Positions 8,833 to 17,742 of a stretch of DNA of 52,274 bases are shown in pieces (positions within the stretch are counted from its first letter, which is position 1; each line of letters opens with the position of its first letter). Source of the DNA: Sphingobacterium sp. Its GTDB lineage: Bacteria > Bacteroidota > Bacteroidia > Sphingobacteriales > Sphingobacteriaceae. Position numbers and translations under genes: made by a program. Under the pieces are notes generated by a model. The model was given only the letters and a program-made list of their open reading frames with translations, was not told the DNA's origin and did not search any database. The stretch lies in contig JAQZAZ010000022.1 of assembly GCA_029239355.1 (NCBI GenBank), forward strand, positions 1-52,274, written 5' to 3'.

Positions 8833-9123
8833 GGGATCATTTTACCAAAAAAGAACATCATATTAACTCATCCACGCACAATTTTTTGCGTCAAATTTAT
8901 CCCATCTCCGCTTTTTGCATTTGCAACAGGTCTAATTGTTGGGAAACAAATAACTCCATTTGTTTGTTTATTCCACATGGTGCATCACGGCAATTGGTGA
9001 TCCAATACACTGATTTTCTTATCGTAATGATGGATCAGCGGATGGAAATATTACAAAAAAACATTGTAAAAGTACAACATTAGCCGAGCGATAAGCCTTA
9101 AATTTATTGTATAATAAAATGCT
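8833..9123 (+). other. Intergenic region with a long Cys-containing open frame before copA
   Basis: No confident gene. One plus-strand frame is free of stops from about 8783 to a TAG at 9081-9083. It has no ATG until 9031 (MMDQRMEILQKN); a TTG at 8886 is another option. Its translation includes FCICNRSNCWETNNSICLF, a cluster of four cysteines. A -7-like box TAAATTTA (9099-9106) follows, appropriate for copA. The frame could be a decayed gene, a leader peptide or chance. Confidence 0.3.
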
Positions 9124-11955
9124 ATGCAATACCAATATAAACTTTCAGGCATGTCCTGTGATGGATGCAGAACGACCATTGAAAACGCGATTAATCAGCT
9201 TCCCGAAGCCCAAGCTAAGGTCTCGCTAGATCCACCATTGTTGACGATAGAATCTGAGCAGGAAATTTCAGCAGATCAGATCCAAGGGATGCTATCTAGA
9301 TTGGGTAACTACCAAATCAGCGAACAAAGCGAGCCAAAACTTTCCTTACATACAGCTAGATCCTCAGCGCTGTCCCCCACAGGCAAGTACTATTGTCCGA
9401 TGCACTGCGAAGGAGAGAAAACATATGACCTACCAGGACGTTGCCCCGTTTGCGGCATGTATCTCGTACCAGTCGAACAGATTCGAAGTGAACAACAGCA
9501 TAGCCATACAGGCCATTCGGATCATTTCGGAAGTTCTGCTGCAAACAAAACAATGGAGCCTGAACAGCGGCGACATACCACCGCAGAGGATCATAATCAT
9601 CACCCCAAGCATGGATCTTCCACACAGGAGCACGATCATCATGGGCATATGCATCAGCACAATGAACAGTCCGTTGCCGCAGTGTCCAAGCAGCAACATA
9701 CGGGTTCTGCAGGAAAATACTATTGCCCGATGCACTGTGAAGGCGACAAAGTTTATGATCAACCGGGCAGCTGTCCGGTTTGCGGAATGAATCTTGAAAA
9801 AATTCCTGAATTGAACAAAATAACACAATATACCTGTCCGATGCATGCCGAAATTGTCCGGGACCAGCCTGGAAGTTGCCCGATCTGCGGTATGGATCTT
9901 GTTCCAATTGCTGGTGGAAACGACCACGAAGAGGACCGGACATATAAAGATCTCCGCCTGAAACTGTGGCTGTCTATTTTGTTTACAGTTCCAATATTTG
10001 TTCTCTCCATGGGGGAAATGCTTCCGGGTAATCCCATTGGTAAAATTATACCGCCAGATTTGTCCGGTTGGATACAATTATTATTATCCCTACCCGTCGT
10101 TTTCTATACCTGCTGGTCATTTTTTCAGCGTGGCTGGGTTTCTTTTAAAACCTGGCGTTTAAATATGTTCAGCCTGATCGCCCTTGGAGCGGGTGCGGCA
10201 TTTCTCTATAGTCTTGTAGGTTTATTCTTTCCCCAGATCTTCCCTACTGACCTAAAAAATCATCATGGTTATATTGCCCTGTATTTCGAGTCGGTCACAG
10301 TCATTTTAACCTTAGTACTTCTAGGTCAGGTGATGGAAGCCAAGGCACATTCAAAGACCAATTCAGCGATCAAAGAACTCATTAAACTTAGCCCATCGGA
10401 CGCTACCCGGGTCGAAAATGGTGTTGACGTAAAAATTGGAGTTGATCAGATTCAGATTGGAGACACCCTGAAAGTCAAACCCGGAGATAAAATACCTGTA
10501 GACGGTCAGATCACAAATGGTACAACGAATATTGACGAATCTATGTTGACAGGTGAACCCCTGCCTGTCGAAAAACAGGAAGGCGACAAAGTAAGCTCAG
10601 GTACGATCAACGGTGAACGGCTTTTTTTGATGAAAGCCGAACGCATCGGCTCAGACACCCTATTGGCTCAGATCATCCAGATGGTCAATGATGCCAGTCG
10701 AAGTAAAGCACCGATACAACGTCTTACGGATAAAGTCTCTGAAATATTTGTTCCAATAGTGATCGTTATCGCATTGTTGACATTCTTTGTCTGGTGGATA
10801 TGGGGTCCTGCACCATCATTAGCGTACGGATTTGCCAACGCATTGGCTGTTCTTATAGTTGCCTGTCCTTGTGCCCTTGGTCTGGCAACACCGATGTCTG
10901 TCATGGTCGGGGTCGGCAAGGGGGCCAAAAATGGCATTCTGATCAAAGATGCGAGTGCCTTAGAAAAAATGAACCAAGTAGATGTCGTATTAACGGACAA
11001 AACAGGAACAATAACCGAAGGTAAGCCCGCCGTTGATGACATTCAACCCACAGGAATCAGCAGCATCTCCGAAATACTGTCTTTGGCAGCTTCGTTAAAT
11101 AGCAACAGTACCCATCCACTTGGTCAGGCCATTATTAAACGAGCAAAAAAAGAAGGAAATAAAGTTGAACAACAGGTTGCCAATTTCGAAAATATTGCCG
11201 GGCAAGGCATTAAAGGCGAGCTAAGCGATCAACCGATTGCCCTAGGCAACCAATTGTTGATGGAAAGTATGGAAATAGATATTCCCGAGGAGATACGCAA
11301 TACTGTAGCGCAGGCGCAATCCGATGGAAAAACAGTCTCTTATCTGTCAAAAGGCGGTGATTTACTTGGCTATTTCAGCATTTCTGATCAGATTAAAGCC
11401 TCTTCCAAACAGGCCATACAGTACCTGCTCCAACATGATGTGGATGTCATTATGCTCACGGGAGACAACGCACATACGGCAAAATCAGTCGCCGAGCAAG
11501 TTGGGATCAAGCATTTCAAAGCAAATGCATTACCAAAAGATAAATTACAAGAGATACACCGTTTACAGGAGCAAGGACATATTGTTGCGATGGCTGGCGA
11601 TGGCATTAACGACGCTCCAGCCCTTGCACAGGCCGATATCGGTATCGCAATGGGGACAGGAACAGATGTAGCCATACAAAGTGCATCGCTGACCTTATTG
11701 CAAGGCGACCTAACCGGCATTGCCAAAGCCAAAATACTGAGTCATAAACTACTTCGAAATATCAAAGAAAATTTAGGCTTTGCTTTCATTTATAATATTC
11801 TAGGTATCCCATTGGCAGCAGGGCTTCTCTATCCAAGCTTTGGTATCCTATTATCCCCGATGATAGCGGCAGCAGCAATGAGCTTTAGTTCCGTTTCGGT
11901 GATTTTAAATTCCTTACGCTTAAACCGCGCAACGATTGGTATAGATAAAAACTAA
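9124..11955 (+). CDS. copA: Copper-translocating P1B-type ATPase with HMA, three HMBD and His-rich N-terminus
   Basis: A 943-residue heavy-metal P-type ATPase. Residues 1-65 are an HMA-like domain with GMSCDGC (Cys 12 and 15). Three heavy-metal-binding-domain repeats follow, each of the YxCPMH...CPxCGM form, at about 89-117, 199-227 and 236-262. The linker between the first two (about 126-183) is very rich in His. The transport core has a TM6 CPC motif (Cys 581 and 583), TGE in the actuator domain ([11 protein letters not shown]), the phosphorylated Asp 625 in DKTGT, HPLG in the nucleotide domain and [13 protein letters not shown] with these extensions indicates copper or silver export across the inner membrane. 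No copZ, csoR or cus genes are adjacent. Confidence 0.94.
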   Translation: MQYQYKLSGMSCDGCRTTIENAINQLPEAQAKVSLDPPLLTIESEQEISADQIQGMLSRLGNYQISEQSEPKLSLHTARSSALSPTGKYYCPMHCEGEKTYDLPGRCPVCGMYLVPVEQIRSEQQHSHTGHSDHFGSSAANKTMEPEQRRHTTAEDHNHHPKHGSSTQEHDHHGHMHQHNEQSVAAVSKQQHTGSAGKYYCPMHCEGDKVYDQPGSCPVCGMNLEKIPELNKITQYTCPMHAEIVRDQPGSCPICGMDLVPIAGGNDHEEDRTYKDLRLKLWLSILFTVPIFVLSMGEMLPGNPIGKIIPPDLSGWIQLLLSLPVVFYTCWSFFQRGWVSFKTWRLNMFSLIALGAGAAFLYSLVGLFFPQIFPTDLKNHHGYIALYFESVTVILTLVLLGQVMEAKAHSKTNSAIKELIKLSPSDATRVENGVDVKIGVDQIQIGDTLKVKPGDKIPVDGQITNGTTNIDESMLTGEPLPVEKQEGDKVSSGTINGERLFLMKAERIGSDTLLAQIIQMVNDASRSKAPIQRLTDKVSEIFVPIVIVIALLTFFVWWIWGPAPSLAYGFANALAVLIVACPCALGLATPMSVMVGVGKGAKNGILIKDASALEKMNQVDVVLTDKTGTITEGKPAVDDIQPTGISSISEILSLAASLNSNSTHPLGQAIIKRAKKEGNKVEQQVANFENIAGQGIKGELSDQPIALGNQLLMESMEIDIPEEIRNTVAQAQSDGKTVSYLSKGGDLLGYFSISDQIKASSKQAIQYLLQHDVDVIMLTGDNAHTAKSVAEQVGIKHFKANALPKDKLQEIHRLQEQGHIVAMAGDGINDAPALAQADIGIAMGTGTDVAIQSASLTLLQGDLTGIAKAKILSHKLLRNIKENLGFAFIYNILGIPLAAGLLYPSFGILLSPMIAAAAMSFSSVSVILNSLRLNRATIGIDKN

Positions 11956-12037
11956 ACAAAAGAAAGCCGCTTGTTAACATTGAAAATAGATAATTAATTA
12001 TATTCGCGATTCCTAATGACTTATATTTATCATCATT

Positions 12038-12316
12038 ATGCGCAACATATTTTTAATACTTCTGACGGTCATCGTAACGCTGGTTTGTGTCAAGAATTCA
12101 CAAACTGTAAATATTGACCTTTTTATAGAGGGCAACATAGCGTTATGGAAACTCCTCCTCACCTTTTTTGTAATGGGTATTCTCTTCGCTTTTTTATTAA
12201 AGGGTGATAAAAAGAAACAACAAAGGGAAAATACAGCATTATCTGATCAATTAGAAGAGGATAATCAGGAATCTAAGTCCAAATTATCTGATGAAGATCG
12301 GGACTTTCTATCATAA
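12038..12316 (+). CDS. LapA-like (DUF1049) small membrane protein
   Basis: The 92-residue product has two membrane segments (about 3-20 and 38-56) joined by KNSQTVNIDLFIEGNIALWK, the pattern of the LapA/DUF1049 family, where the loop before the second helix carries a short strand. The C-terminus is a charged cytoplasmic tail (KGDKKKQQRENTALSDQLEEDN). In E. coli, LapA/YciS acts with LapB in controlling lipopolysaccharide synthesis; many family members in other phyla have no known role. No lapB partner is next to it. A hairpin follows the stop. Confidence 0.7.
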   Translation: MRNIFLILLTVIVTLVCVKNSQTVNIDLFIEGNIALWKLLLTFFVMGILFAFLLKGDKKKQQRENTALSDQLEEDNQESKSKLSDEDRDFLS

Positions 12317-12336
12317 TGACAAAAAAATAAACTGCT

Positions 12337-12370
12337 AAAAATGAAGGTTTAAACACATTAAACCCATTTT
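12337..12370 (+). terminator. Terminator after the LapA-like gene
   Basis: GGTTTAA (12346-12352) and TTAAACC (12358-12364) pair around a 5-nt loop. AAAATG and CATTTT extend the stem after a 2-nt bulge, and Ts follow. It separates the LapA-like gene from tRNA-Lys. Confidence 0.6.
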
Positions 12371-12384
12371 TATTATATAAATAG

Positions 12385-12415
12385 TTGTGAGAAAAAGAGA
12401 TTAATCCTATCTTTG
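12385..12415 (+). promoter_or_regulatory. Promoter of tRNA-Lys
   Basis: TTG (12385-12387), a 20-nt spacer and a perfect TATCTTTG (12408-12415). The predicted start near 12422 is about 36 nt before the mature tRNA. It is one of the clearest promoters in the window and a useful local standard. Confidence 0.75.
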
Positions 12416-12457
12416 CATCACTTCAAACAAGGAACGGTAGTTTAAAAAAAGAAGTAC

Positions 12458-12530
12458 GATTCCGTAGCTCAGCTGGTAGAGCAATACACTTTTAATGTAT
12501 GGGTCCTGGGTTCGAATCCCAGCGGGATCA
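12458..12530 (+). tRNA. tRNA-Lys(TTT)
   Basis: A complete 73-nt cloverleaf. The acceptor stem GATTCCG/CGGGATC pairs over 7 bp with one G-T; the D arm is GCTC...GAGC; the anticodon arm is ATACA-CTTTTAA-TGTAT with TTT at 12491-12493; the T arm is CTGGG-TTCGAAT-CCCAG. The discriminator is A and CCA is not encoded. Standard promoter upstream and terminator downstream make it a single-gene transcript. Confidence 0.98.
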
Positions 12531-12535
12531 CAAAG

Positions 12536-12565
12536 AAAGCTAATCGCAAGATTAGCTTTTCTTGT
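12536..12565 (+). terminator. Terminator of tRNA-Lys
   Basis: AAAGCTAATC (12536-12545) and GATTAGCTTT (12550-12559) form a 10-bp stem with a GCAA tetraloop, followed by TCTTGTTTT. Confidence 0.85.
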
Positions 12566-12665
12566 TTTGGTAATATACGAATTCGAAAGAAGGACCAGGT
12601 TTGATCCTAGGAAGCTCCGATTAAAAATCCCTGATTTCATGAATATCAGATCCGCTACATTGCTG

Positions 12666-12673
12666 TATATTTG
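12666..12673 (+). promoter_or_regulatory. -7 box of the WG-like/Crp cassette
   Basis: TATATTTG, an exact match to TAnnTTTG, 25 nt before the ATG at 12698. No TTG is at the ideal upstream distance. Confidence 0.45.
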
Positions 12674-12697
12674 ATATATTAGAAAAAAGATAATCAG

Positions 12698-13498
12698 ATG
12701 CGGTACGTTTTTATACTCTTGATCACACTGACCTGTGCGTTTACATATGCGCAGACCAAGCCCATGCCAAACAATTTGTCCTACCCCGATTTGATTCCGG
12801 TATTGGTAAATGATAGCTTATATGGATACTGTAACAGTGTTCTCGAAATAAAACTTTCTCCCGTTTACGAAAGTGCAGAATTATTTGAAGAAGATTTCAA
12901 TTTTCAGATTTTTCACGTCAACAAACCTGAAATTGTAAAGTATGGATCAGCGGAATACGCTTGGGTACGACACAAAGGAGAACGTTACCGTATCAACAAA
13001 AAAGGCGATCTGGTTTATAAATATGACGAAGCAGATTTCAAACCCGGAGAAACCCTCGTTCAGCTCTTTCAAAAGTCCAGATTACATACAATAGATAAGG
13101 TGGACGAAATAACCTTATTTCAACACATCAAAGACAATCAAACAGGCCAAATTGTGTTCCCCGACGATCAGTCCATCGCCGACTTTAAAGAAAAGAATAA
13201 AACGTTTATCGACGAAGGGATACGGCTCATCTATTATCCCAGCTTTAAGGCACTACCTTATACGAATTTTACAAACGAACAAACGCAGCTCCAGGGAATA
13301 AAAAATAAAGAAACAGATGAAATCCTTCTAAAAGCACGCTATGCATCTATTGAAGAATGCTACAATAATCCCTTACGCATACATCAGTACCCGCTGTTCA
13401 TTGGCTATCGTGGCGATCTAAATAAGTATGTCTTTGTTGGACTCAATGGAACTGAATTTGTACTATACTCAGCGCAAATAGAATTTAACACAAAATAA
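12698..13498 (+). CDS. Secreted hypothetical protein with WG-like repeat
   Basis: The 266-residue product begins with a clear signal peptide (MRYVFILLITLTCAFTYAQ). Residues about 32-60, LVNDSLYGYCNSVLEIKLSP followed by VYESAELF, resemble one unit of the WG-repeat family (own value, G-Y, then 'constant value, likely Y..A..F'). A second weaker unit is at about 85-105. The rest is not recognised. Its stop overlaps the start of the Crp/Fnr gene in TAATG, so the two are translationally coupled, and it may be an envelope sensor or substrate for that pathway. The coupling is seen; the role is inference. Confidence 0.65.
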   Translation: MRYVFILLITLTCAFTYAQTKPMPNNLSYPDLIPVLVNDSLYGYCNSVLEIKLSPVYESAELFEEDFNFQIFHVNKPEIVKYGSAEYAWVRHKGERYRINKKGDLVYKYDEADFKPGETLVQLFQKSRLHTIDKVDEITLFQHIKDNQTGQIVFPDDQSIADFKEKNKTFIDEGIRLIYYPSFKALPYTNFTNEQTQLQGIKNKETDEILLKARYASIEECYNNPLRIHQYPLFIGYRGDLNKYVFVGLNGTEFVLYSAQIEFNTK

Positions 13499-14070
13499 TG
13501 ATGGAAAAGCTGCTATTCGAAATGAACCAATACTTTCCGCTAAGTGAACGGACGATGGCAGCATTGAAACAGATCTTTCAAACCAAAAGCTTTAAAAAAA
13601 ATGAGCTAATCTTGCGCGCTGGCGATTATGCAAGATATTACTATTTTGTATCCGACGGATTATTAGGCTATTATAAGCTAGATACAGAAGGAAATATCAT
13701 TTATAAATTATTTTTTGAAGAAAACAGCTTCTGTGCATCCACATCAGCAATCATAGAGGAGAAACCAAGTAATTTCAACATTGTAGCTCTCGAAGATGTA
13801 CTGCTTATTCAGTATTCCGCGAAGCTTTTCCGTGAACTGGTAGTACAATATCACGACTTGGCACTTTTCCAAATCGCCTACCTTGAAAAAAATTGGGTCG
13901 TTAAAAAAGAACCTCTTGAAATTAATTTGAAATGGGAGTCTGCCAAAGAACGCTATCTTGAACTTTACAGCAATCAATCACTCTTTAACCGTCTCAAACA
14001 ACACCATATCGCCTCTTATCTGGGCGTTACACCTACCCAACTGAGTCGTATTCGTAAAGAATTAAAATAA
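13498..14070 (+). CDS. Crp/Fnr-family transcriptional regulator
   Basis: A 190-residue protein of the cyclic-nucleotide-binding regulator family common in Bacteroidota. The N-terminal cupin is visible (KKNELILRAGDYARYYYFVSDG at about 35-56; LGYYKLDTEGNIIYKLFFEE). After a long helix comes a C-terminal winged-helix, LKQHHIASYLGVTPTQLSRIRKELK, with SYLGVTPTQLSRIRK as the recognition helix-turn-helix. It lacks the Cys cluster of a true FNR. Two ATGs (13498 and 13501) are possible. It lies in a four-gene cassette and may control it; an FNR-like site exists elsewhere at 42051, but no link is shown. Confidence 0.9.
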   Translation: MMEKLLFEMNQYFPLSERTMAALKQIFQTKSFKKNELILRAGDYARYYYFVSDGLLGYYKLDTEGNIIYKLFFEENSFCASTSAIIEEKPSNFNIVALEDVLLIQYSAKLFRELVVQYHDLALFQIAYLEKNWVVKKEPLEINLKWESAKERYLELYSNQSLFNRLKQHHIASYLGVTPTQLSRIRKELK

Positions 14071-14146
14071 TAATTCCATCAACATTTGTACATGTTTTTT
14101 AACAATATCCTTGAGAATTTTGCCGTGTACAATAAATTCTCAAACA

Positions 14147-14965
14147 ATGAAAACAGGAATTACCTTTCTTTTATTGGCACTCTTCTTCTCAGTTAGTGCC
14201 CAACAGATCGTCCACCAGCAAGTCTACAGTGCCAAGATGCACAAAAACATAGATGCTATCATCGTTACACCTAATATCCAAAAAGATGTACGCTATAAAA
14301 CCATTTATATATTACATGGCTATAGTGGAAATCCCACAAGGACAATCGAACAGGATATTCCAAACCTGTCCCAAAAAGCGATTGAATTCCAAACGATTTA
14401 TATTATTCCCGACGGAAATTATAACTCGTGGTATGTAGATAGTCCTTTGGATAAGCAGCGCCAATATACAACCTTTATCGGAGAAGAACTGGTCAGTTAT
14501 GTCGATCAACATTTTCCCACCCAAGCAGATAAAGCTGCAAGAGGCTTGCTCGGATGGAGTATGGGAGGATATGGTGCATTGCATATTGGGATTGCCTACT
14601 CCCAAATTTTTTCCATTGTTGGCAGTTCCTGTGGAGCAATTGATTTCGACCGTTTTGGTAAAGGATATCAAGGCTATCAGGTGGATAAGGTTCTCGGGGA
14701 GTTAAAAAATTTGTCTCAAAGTTTTCGAATCTATGACAATGTGGATAAAATGATCTATAGTCGACAGCGCTATATCCTGGATTGTGGAACTGAAGACACT
14801 CAAATGCTAGAAATGAACCGATCCCTACATAAACTGTTAACGATTAAAAATATCGAACACCTCTATATCGAGTCTCCGGGAGGACACGATACCGCTTACT
14901 GGCGTAAATCGTTGATCAATCAATTGGTCTTATTTCAAAATTATTTTCGCCATGAAGGATTATAA
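14147..14965 (+). CDS. Secreted esterase of the esterase D family
   Basis: From the ATG at 14147 the product is 272 residues with a signal peptide (MKTGITFLLLALFFSVSAQ). It is an alpha/beta hydrolase of the putative-esterase (PF00756-type) family: YKTIYILHGYSGNP for the oxyanion region (about 47-60), GLLGWSMGGYGALHI with the nucleophile Ser (about 137-151), a later Asp in LDCGTEDTQM and the catalytic His in SPGGHDTAYWR (about 246-256). Relatives include feruloyl and acetylxylan esterases, S-formylglutathione hydrolase and mycolyltransferases. The substrate is not readable. It overlaps the EamA gene by 14 bases. Confidence 0.88.
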   Translation: MKTGITFLLLALFFSVSAQQIVHQQVYSAKMHKNIDAIIVTPNIQKDVRYKTIYILHGYSGNPTRTIEQDIPNLSQKAIEFQTIYIIPDGNYNSWYVDSPLDKQRQYTTFIGEELVSYVDQHFPTQADKAARGLLGWSMGGYGALHIGIAYSQIFSIVGSSCGAIDFDRFGKGYQGYQVDKVLGELKNLSQSFRIYDNVDKMIYSRQRYILDCGTEDTQMLEMNRSLHKLLTIKNIEHLYIESPGGHDTAYWRKSLINQLVLFQNYFRHEGL

Positions 14966-15815
14966 ATCTATTCTTTACGTCGCCACTGGCGCCTGCAGCT
15001 ATGGCCTGCTCGCTACTTTGGTCAAATATGCCAATCAACTGGGGATAAGTACCAGTGTATTGACTTTTCTGCAATTTTTGATAGGCTTCTTGTTTTTGCT
15101 GGGGCTCAATTACTTGTCGAAACCACAACAACAGCAACAGGTAAGCTTGACTGTAAAATTAAAACTAACTGCCTGGGGAACATCCTTGGGTTTGACGTCA
15201 ACATTGTATTACCTTGCGATACAATACATCCCTGTATCTGTGGGAATTATTCTACTCATGCAATCCATTTGGATAAGTTTAATTGTGGAGGCGTTCATCA
15301 GAAGGCAAATTCCATCAAGGGCGAAGATAACGGGTGTCATTATCGTCTTATTGGGAACTGCGCTTTCAACCAATATCTTTGCAGCAACAAAGGATTTGGA
15401 TGCAAGAGGTATATTATTGGGATTTGGAGCTGGCATCAGTTATGCCGTTGCCATTTTTTCGTCCAGTAACATTGCTAATAAGTTACCGAGTCCAGTCCGG
15501 AGTCAGTTTTTAGTACTTGGTGGGCTTCTCTTGATCATTGTATTTTGGAACATTCATATCGTCCAGCAGATGACACTGGAGGCCCTGCCGTGGGGGATAC
15601 TCATCGCCCTATTTGGCACAGTTCTACCCCCCTTATTTTTTACACGGGGTATTCCTAAGACCGGTATCGCTTTGGGAAATATAATTTCGAGTCTGGAGAT
15701 TCCTGTATCCACCATCTCCGCAGTTTTATTACTGCACGAGAATGTTTCCGGAATTCAGTGGGCCGGGATATTCCTTATCTTGCTTGCAGTAACCGTTATC
15801 AATCTTCGAAAATAA
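14952..15815 (+). CDS. EamA-family (DMT superfamily) permease
   Basis: The 287-residue product has about ten hydrophobic segments and two internally repeated EamA domains (about 5-135 and 150-285). Typical marks are ATGACSYGLLATLVKYA at the N-terminus, YIPVSVGIILLMQSIWI at the end of repeat one, and SSLEIPVSTISAVLLLHENVSG in repeat two. These transporters export metabolites or amino acids across the inner membrane. It is last in the cassette with the esterase; perhaps it exports a product or drug handled nearby, but that is inference. Confidence 0.9.
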   Translation: MKDYKSILYVATGACSYGLLATLVKYANQLGISTSVLTFLQFLIGFLFLLGLNYLSKPQQQQQVSLTVKLKLTAWGTSLGLTSTLYYLAIQYIPVSVGIILLMQSIWISLIVEAFIRRQIPSRAKITGVIIVLLGTALSTNIFAATKDLDARGILLGFGAGISYAVAIFSSSNIANKLPSPVRSQFLVLGGLLLIIVFWNIHIVQQMTLEALPWGILIALFGTVLPPLFFTRGIPKTGIALGNIISSLEIPVSTISAVLLLHENVSGIQWAGIFLILLAVTVINLRK

Positions 15816-15970
15816 ACACAAAGGAACCAATATCTTATTCAAGACTAGCAGATGAAGCTTCTTTATCCTCCCGCAAAAGAAGACATAATTCTTAAGGGCG
15901 ATTAGGCCAATCATTTGACCAATTTCTCAAAGTGAAATTTGATATCAATCCAAATTTAAAATAGTATATT

Positions 15971-15998
15971 GGGCGTCGTCAATAGGATCGCGACGCCC
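15971..15998 (+). other. GC-rich stem-loop in the sulfatase leader
   Basis: GGGCGTCG (15971-15978) and CGACGCCC (15991-15998) form a perfect 8-bp stem with a 12-nt loop, 20 nt before the sulfatase ATG. It lacks a T-tract on either strand, so a terminator is doubtful; a 5' structure of the sulfatase mRNA is more likely. Confidence 0.5.
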
Positions 15999-16018
15999 AA
16001 TCAACGTATGTGCATAAT

Positions 16019-17545
16019 ATGAAAAAGACCCTATCTCTTATCATCCTACCTACCGCTAGTCTAGCGGTAACGGTACCACTGACTTCTCTAGCCCAAATAC
16101 TAAACAAGCCGAACATCATCTATATCTACGCGGATGATCTTGGTTTTGGCGATTTGAGCAGTTATGGTGCCAAACAGATTGAAACTCCGCATTTGGATAA
16201 ATTGGCCCAAGCCGGTACACGCTTTACCAATGCACATAGTACTTCGTCTACCTGTACCCCATCCCGCTTTGCTTTGATGACAGGTACCTATCCTTGGCGC
16301 CAGGAAGGAACAGGTATCTTGCCGGGGGATGCTAAACTGATAGTACCGACAGACAAAATTACCCTGCCAAAGGTATTTAAAAATGCAGGCTACGCAACAG
16401 CAATTGTCGGTAAATGGCACTTGGGGTTAGGAAGTGAGATTAAAAAAGACTGGAATGCAGCAATCAAACCTGGTCCTAACGATGTTGGTTTTGATTATTC
16501 TTTTATCTTTCCAGCTACAGCCGATCGTGTTCCGACCGTATTTTTAGAAAATGAGCAGGTTGTCGCAGTGGAAGCAAAGGATCCCATCCTTGTCGATTAT
16601 GAAAAAAAAATAGGCAGTGATCCTACTGGTAAAGAGCATCCCGAATTGCTCAAAATGCAGTCCTCCCCTGGGCAAGGACACGATCAAACCATTATCAACG
16701 GCATCGGACGAATTGGCTATATGACGGGTGGCACACGTGCTCGCTGGGTGGACGAAGAGCTTTCCACAACATTTCTGCATAAAGCAAAAGATTTTATTTC
16801 ACAACATCAAGATAAACCTTTTTTCCTCTACTTCTGTTTGACCGAACCCCATGTTCCGCGCATGCCAGCAACGCAATTTAGAGGCAAAAGTAAGCTTGGT
16901 TATCGTGGGGATGCAATCCTTCAATTGGACTGGACTGTCGGCCAAATTCAACAAAATCTACAGCTGTTGGGAATGGAAAAAAACACCATTATTATCTTTA
17001 GTAGTGACAATGGTCCTGTATTGGATGACGGATATCTGGACGGTGCTGTGACACAGCTCAATGGGCACCTGCCGGCAGGACCACTACGGGGTGGCAAATA
17101 TAGCATCTTTGAAGGTGGTACGCGTGTACCATTTATCGTTACTGGAAAAGGGATAGCCAAAGGCAAGGTTTCCAATGCGCTGATCAGCCAAATGGACCTA
17201 TTGGCAACATGCGCACAACTATTGGGCGTGAAATTAAAAACTGATGAAGCAAAGGATAGTAAGGCCTTATTGAAAACCTTGACAGGAGAAGATCTCAAAG
17301 GACGCAGCACCCTGGTCCAGCATGCGCAAACATTGGCAATCGTCAAGGATGACTGGAAATATATTGCCCCAAGCAAAGGTACTCCATATATGAAATTGAC
17401 AGATACCGAAACTGGAAATCATCCCGAAGATCAATTGTACGACCTAAAAAATGATATTGGAGAAAAAAACAATGTTGCAACCGAGTATCCTGAAAAGGTG
17501 ACGGAATTGAAGCAGTTATTGGAAGGAGAACAAAAAAATAAATAA
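16019..17545 (+). CDS. Secreted type I sulfatase
   Basis: A 508-residue arylsulfatase-type enzyme starting at the ATG at 16019, with a signal peptide ending near LTSLAQ. The sulfatase signature is SSTCTPSRFALMTGTYPWR; Cys 79 in C-x-P-S-R is the residue converted to formylglycine. Metal ligands appear in YIYADDLGFGD (Asp 39 and 40) and in IFSSDNGPVLDDG. Other family marks are GKWHLG, FFLYFCLTEPHVPRMP and LRGGKYSIFEGGTRVPFIV. It should release sulfate from host or algal glycans or aryl sulfates in the periplasm. The maturase needed for formylglycine is not in this window. It stands apart from any polysaccharide-utilisation locus. Confidence 0.95.
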   Translation: MKKTLSLIILPTASLAVTVPLTSLAQILNKPNIIYIYADDLGFGDLSSYGAKQIETPHLDKLAQAGTRFTNAHSTSSTCTPSRFALMTGTYPWRQEGTGILPGDAKLIVPTDKITLPKVFKNAGYATAIVGKWHLGLGSEIKKDWNAAIKPGPNDVGFDYSFIFPATADRVPTVFLENEQVVAVEAKDPILVDYEKKIGSDPTGKEHPELLKMQSSPGQGHDQTIINGIGRIGYMTGGTRARWVDEELSTTFLHKAKDFISQHQDKPFFLYFCLTEPHVPRMPATQFRGKSKLGYRGDAILQLDWTVGQIQQNLQLLGMEKNTIIIFSSDNGPVLDDGYLDGAVTQLNGHLPAGPLRGGKYSIFEGGTRVPFIVTGKGIAKGKVSNALISQMDLLATCAQLLGVKLKTDEAKDSKALLKTLTGEDLKGRSTLVQHAQTLAIVKDDWKYIAPSKGTPYMKLTDTETGNHPEDQLYDLKNDIGEKNNVATEYPEKVTELKQLLEGEQKNK

Positions 17546-17655
17546 GCGAATAAGTCGCCCTTTCCCTAATAGGGTGAACACAACTTTCTGTGTAAAAACC
17601 GCAGTTGAATAGATAACGACACCCTAATCATCTATAAAACAATACTTTATTTTAA

Positions 17656-17737
17656 AATAAAAAAAGCTTAGCATCCGGTCGGGCGACCTGCTAAGCTTTT
17701 ATAAATACCTCTTTGTTAGAGGCAATCAACCTAAACC
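17656..17737 (-). ncRNA. Predicted small RNA of about 80 nt
   Basis: An ideal promoter (17743-17773) points leftward with no coding start before the strong terminator hairpin, giving a transcript of about 80 nt. It would contain a short stem CCTCT/AGAGG (17707-17711 with 17717-17721), a linker and then the terminator stem. The T-tract on this strand (17651-17661) is much better than on the plus strand. I cannot match it to a named RNA family. Expression is predicted, not shown. Confidence 0.5.
17662..17700. terminator. Strong bidirectional terminator hairpin
   Basis: A perfect 12-bp stem, AAAAGCTTAGCA (17662-17673) with TGCTAAGCTTTT (17689-17700), encloses a second GGTC/GACC stem. It can end the sulfatase transcript on the plus strand and the predicted small RNA on the minus strand, where a long T-tract follows. 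Confidence 0.85.
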
Positions 17738-17742
17738 TATGA

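Noticed and set aside
9356..10077. Several long minus-strand ORFs inside copA
   Set aside because: They mirror the repeated Cys/His-rich coding sequence of copA and show no independent start signals.
12458..12530. Integration site at tRNA-Lys
   Set aside because: No repeated tRNA 3' end and no integrase or mobile genes lie in the following sequence.
12407..12640. Minus-strand ORF of 77 codons
   Set aside because: It is antisense to tRNA-Lys and its terminator; the translated CDPAGIRTQDPY-type sequence is a familiar artefact of tRNA genes.
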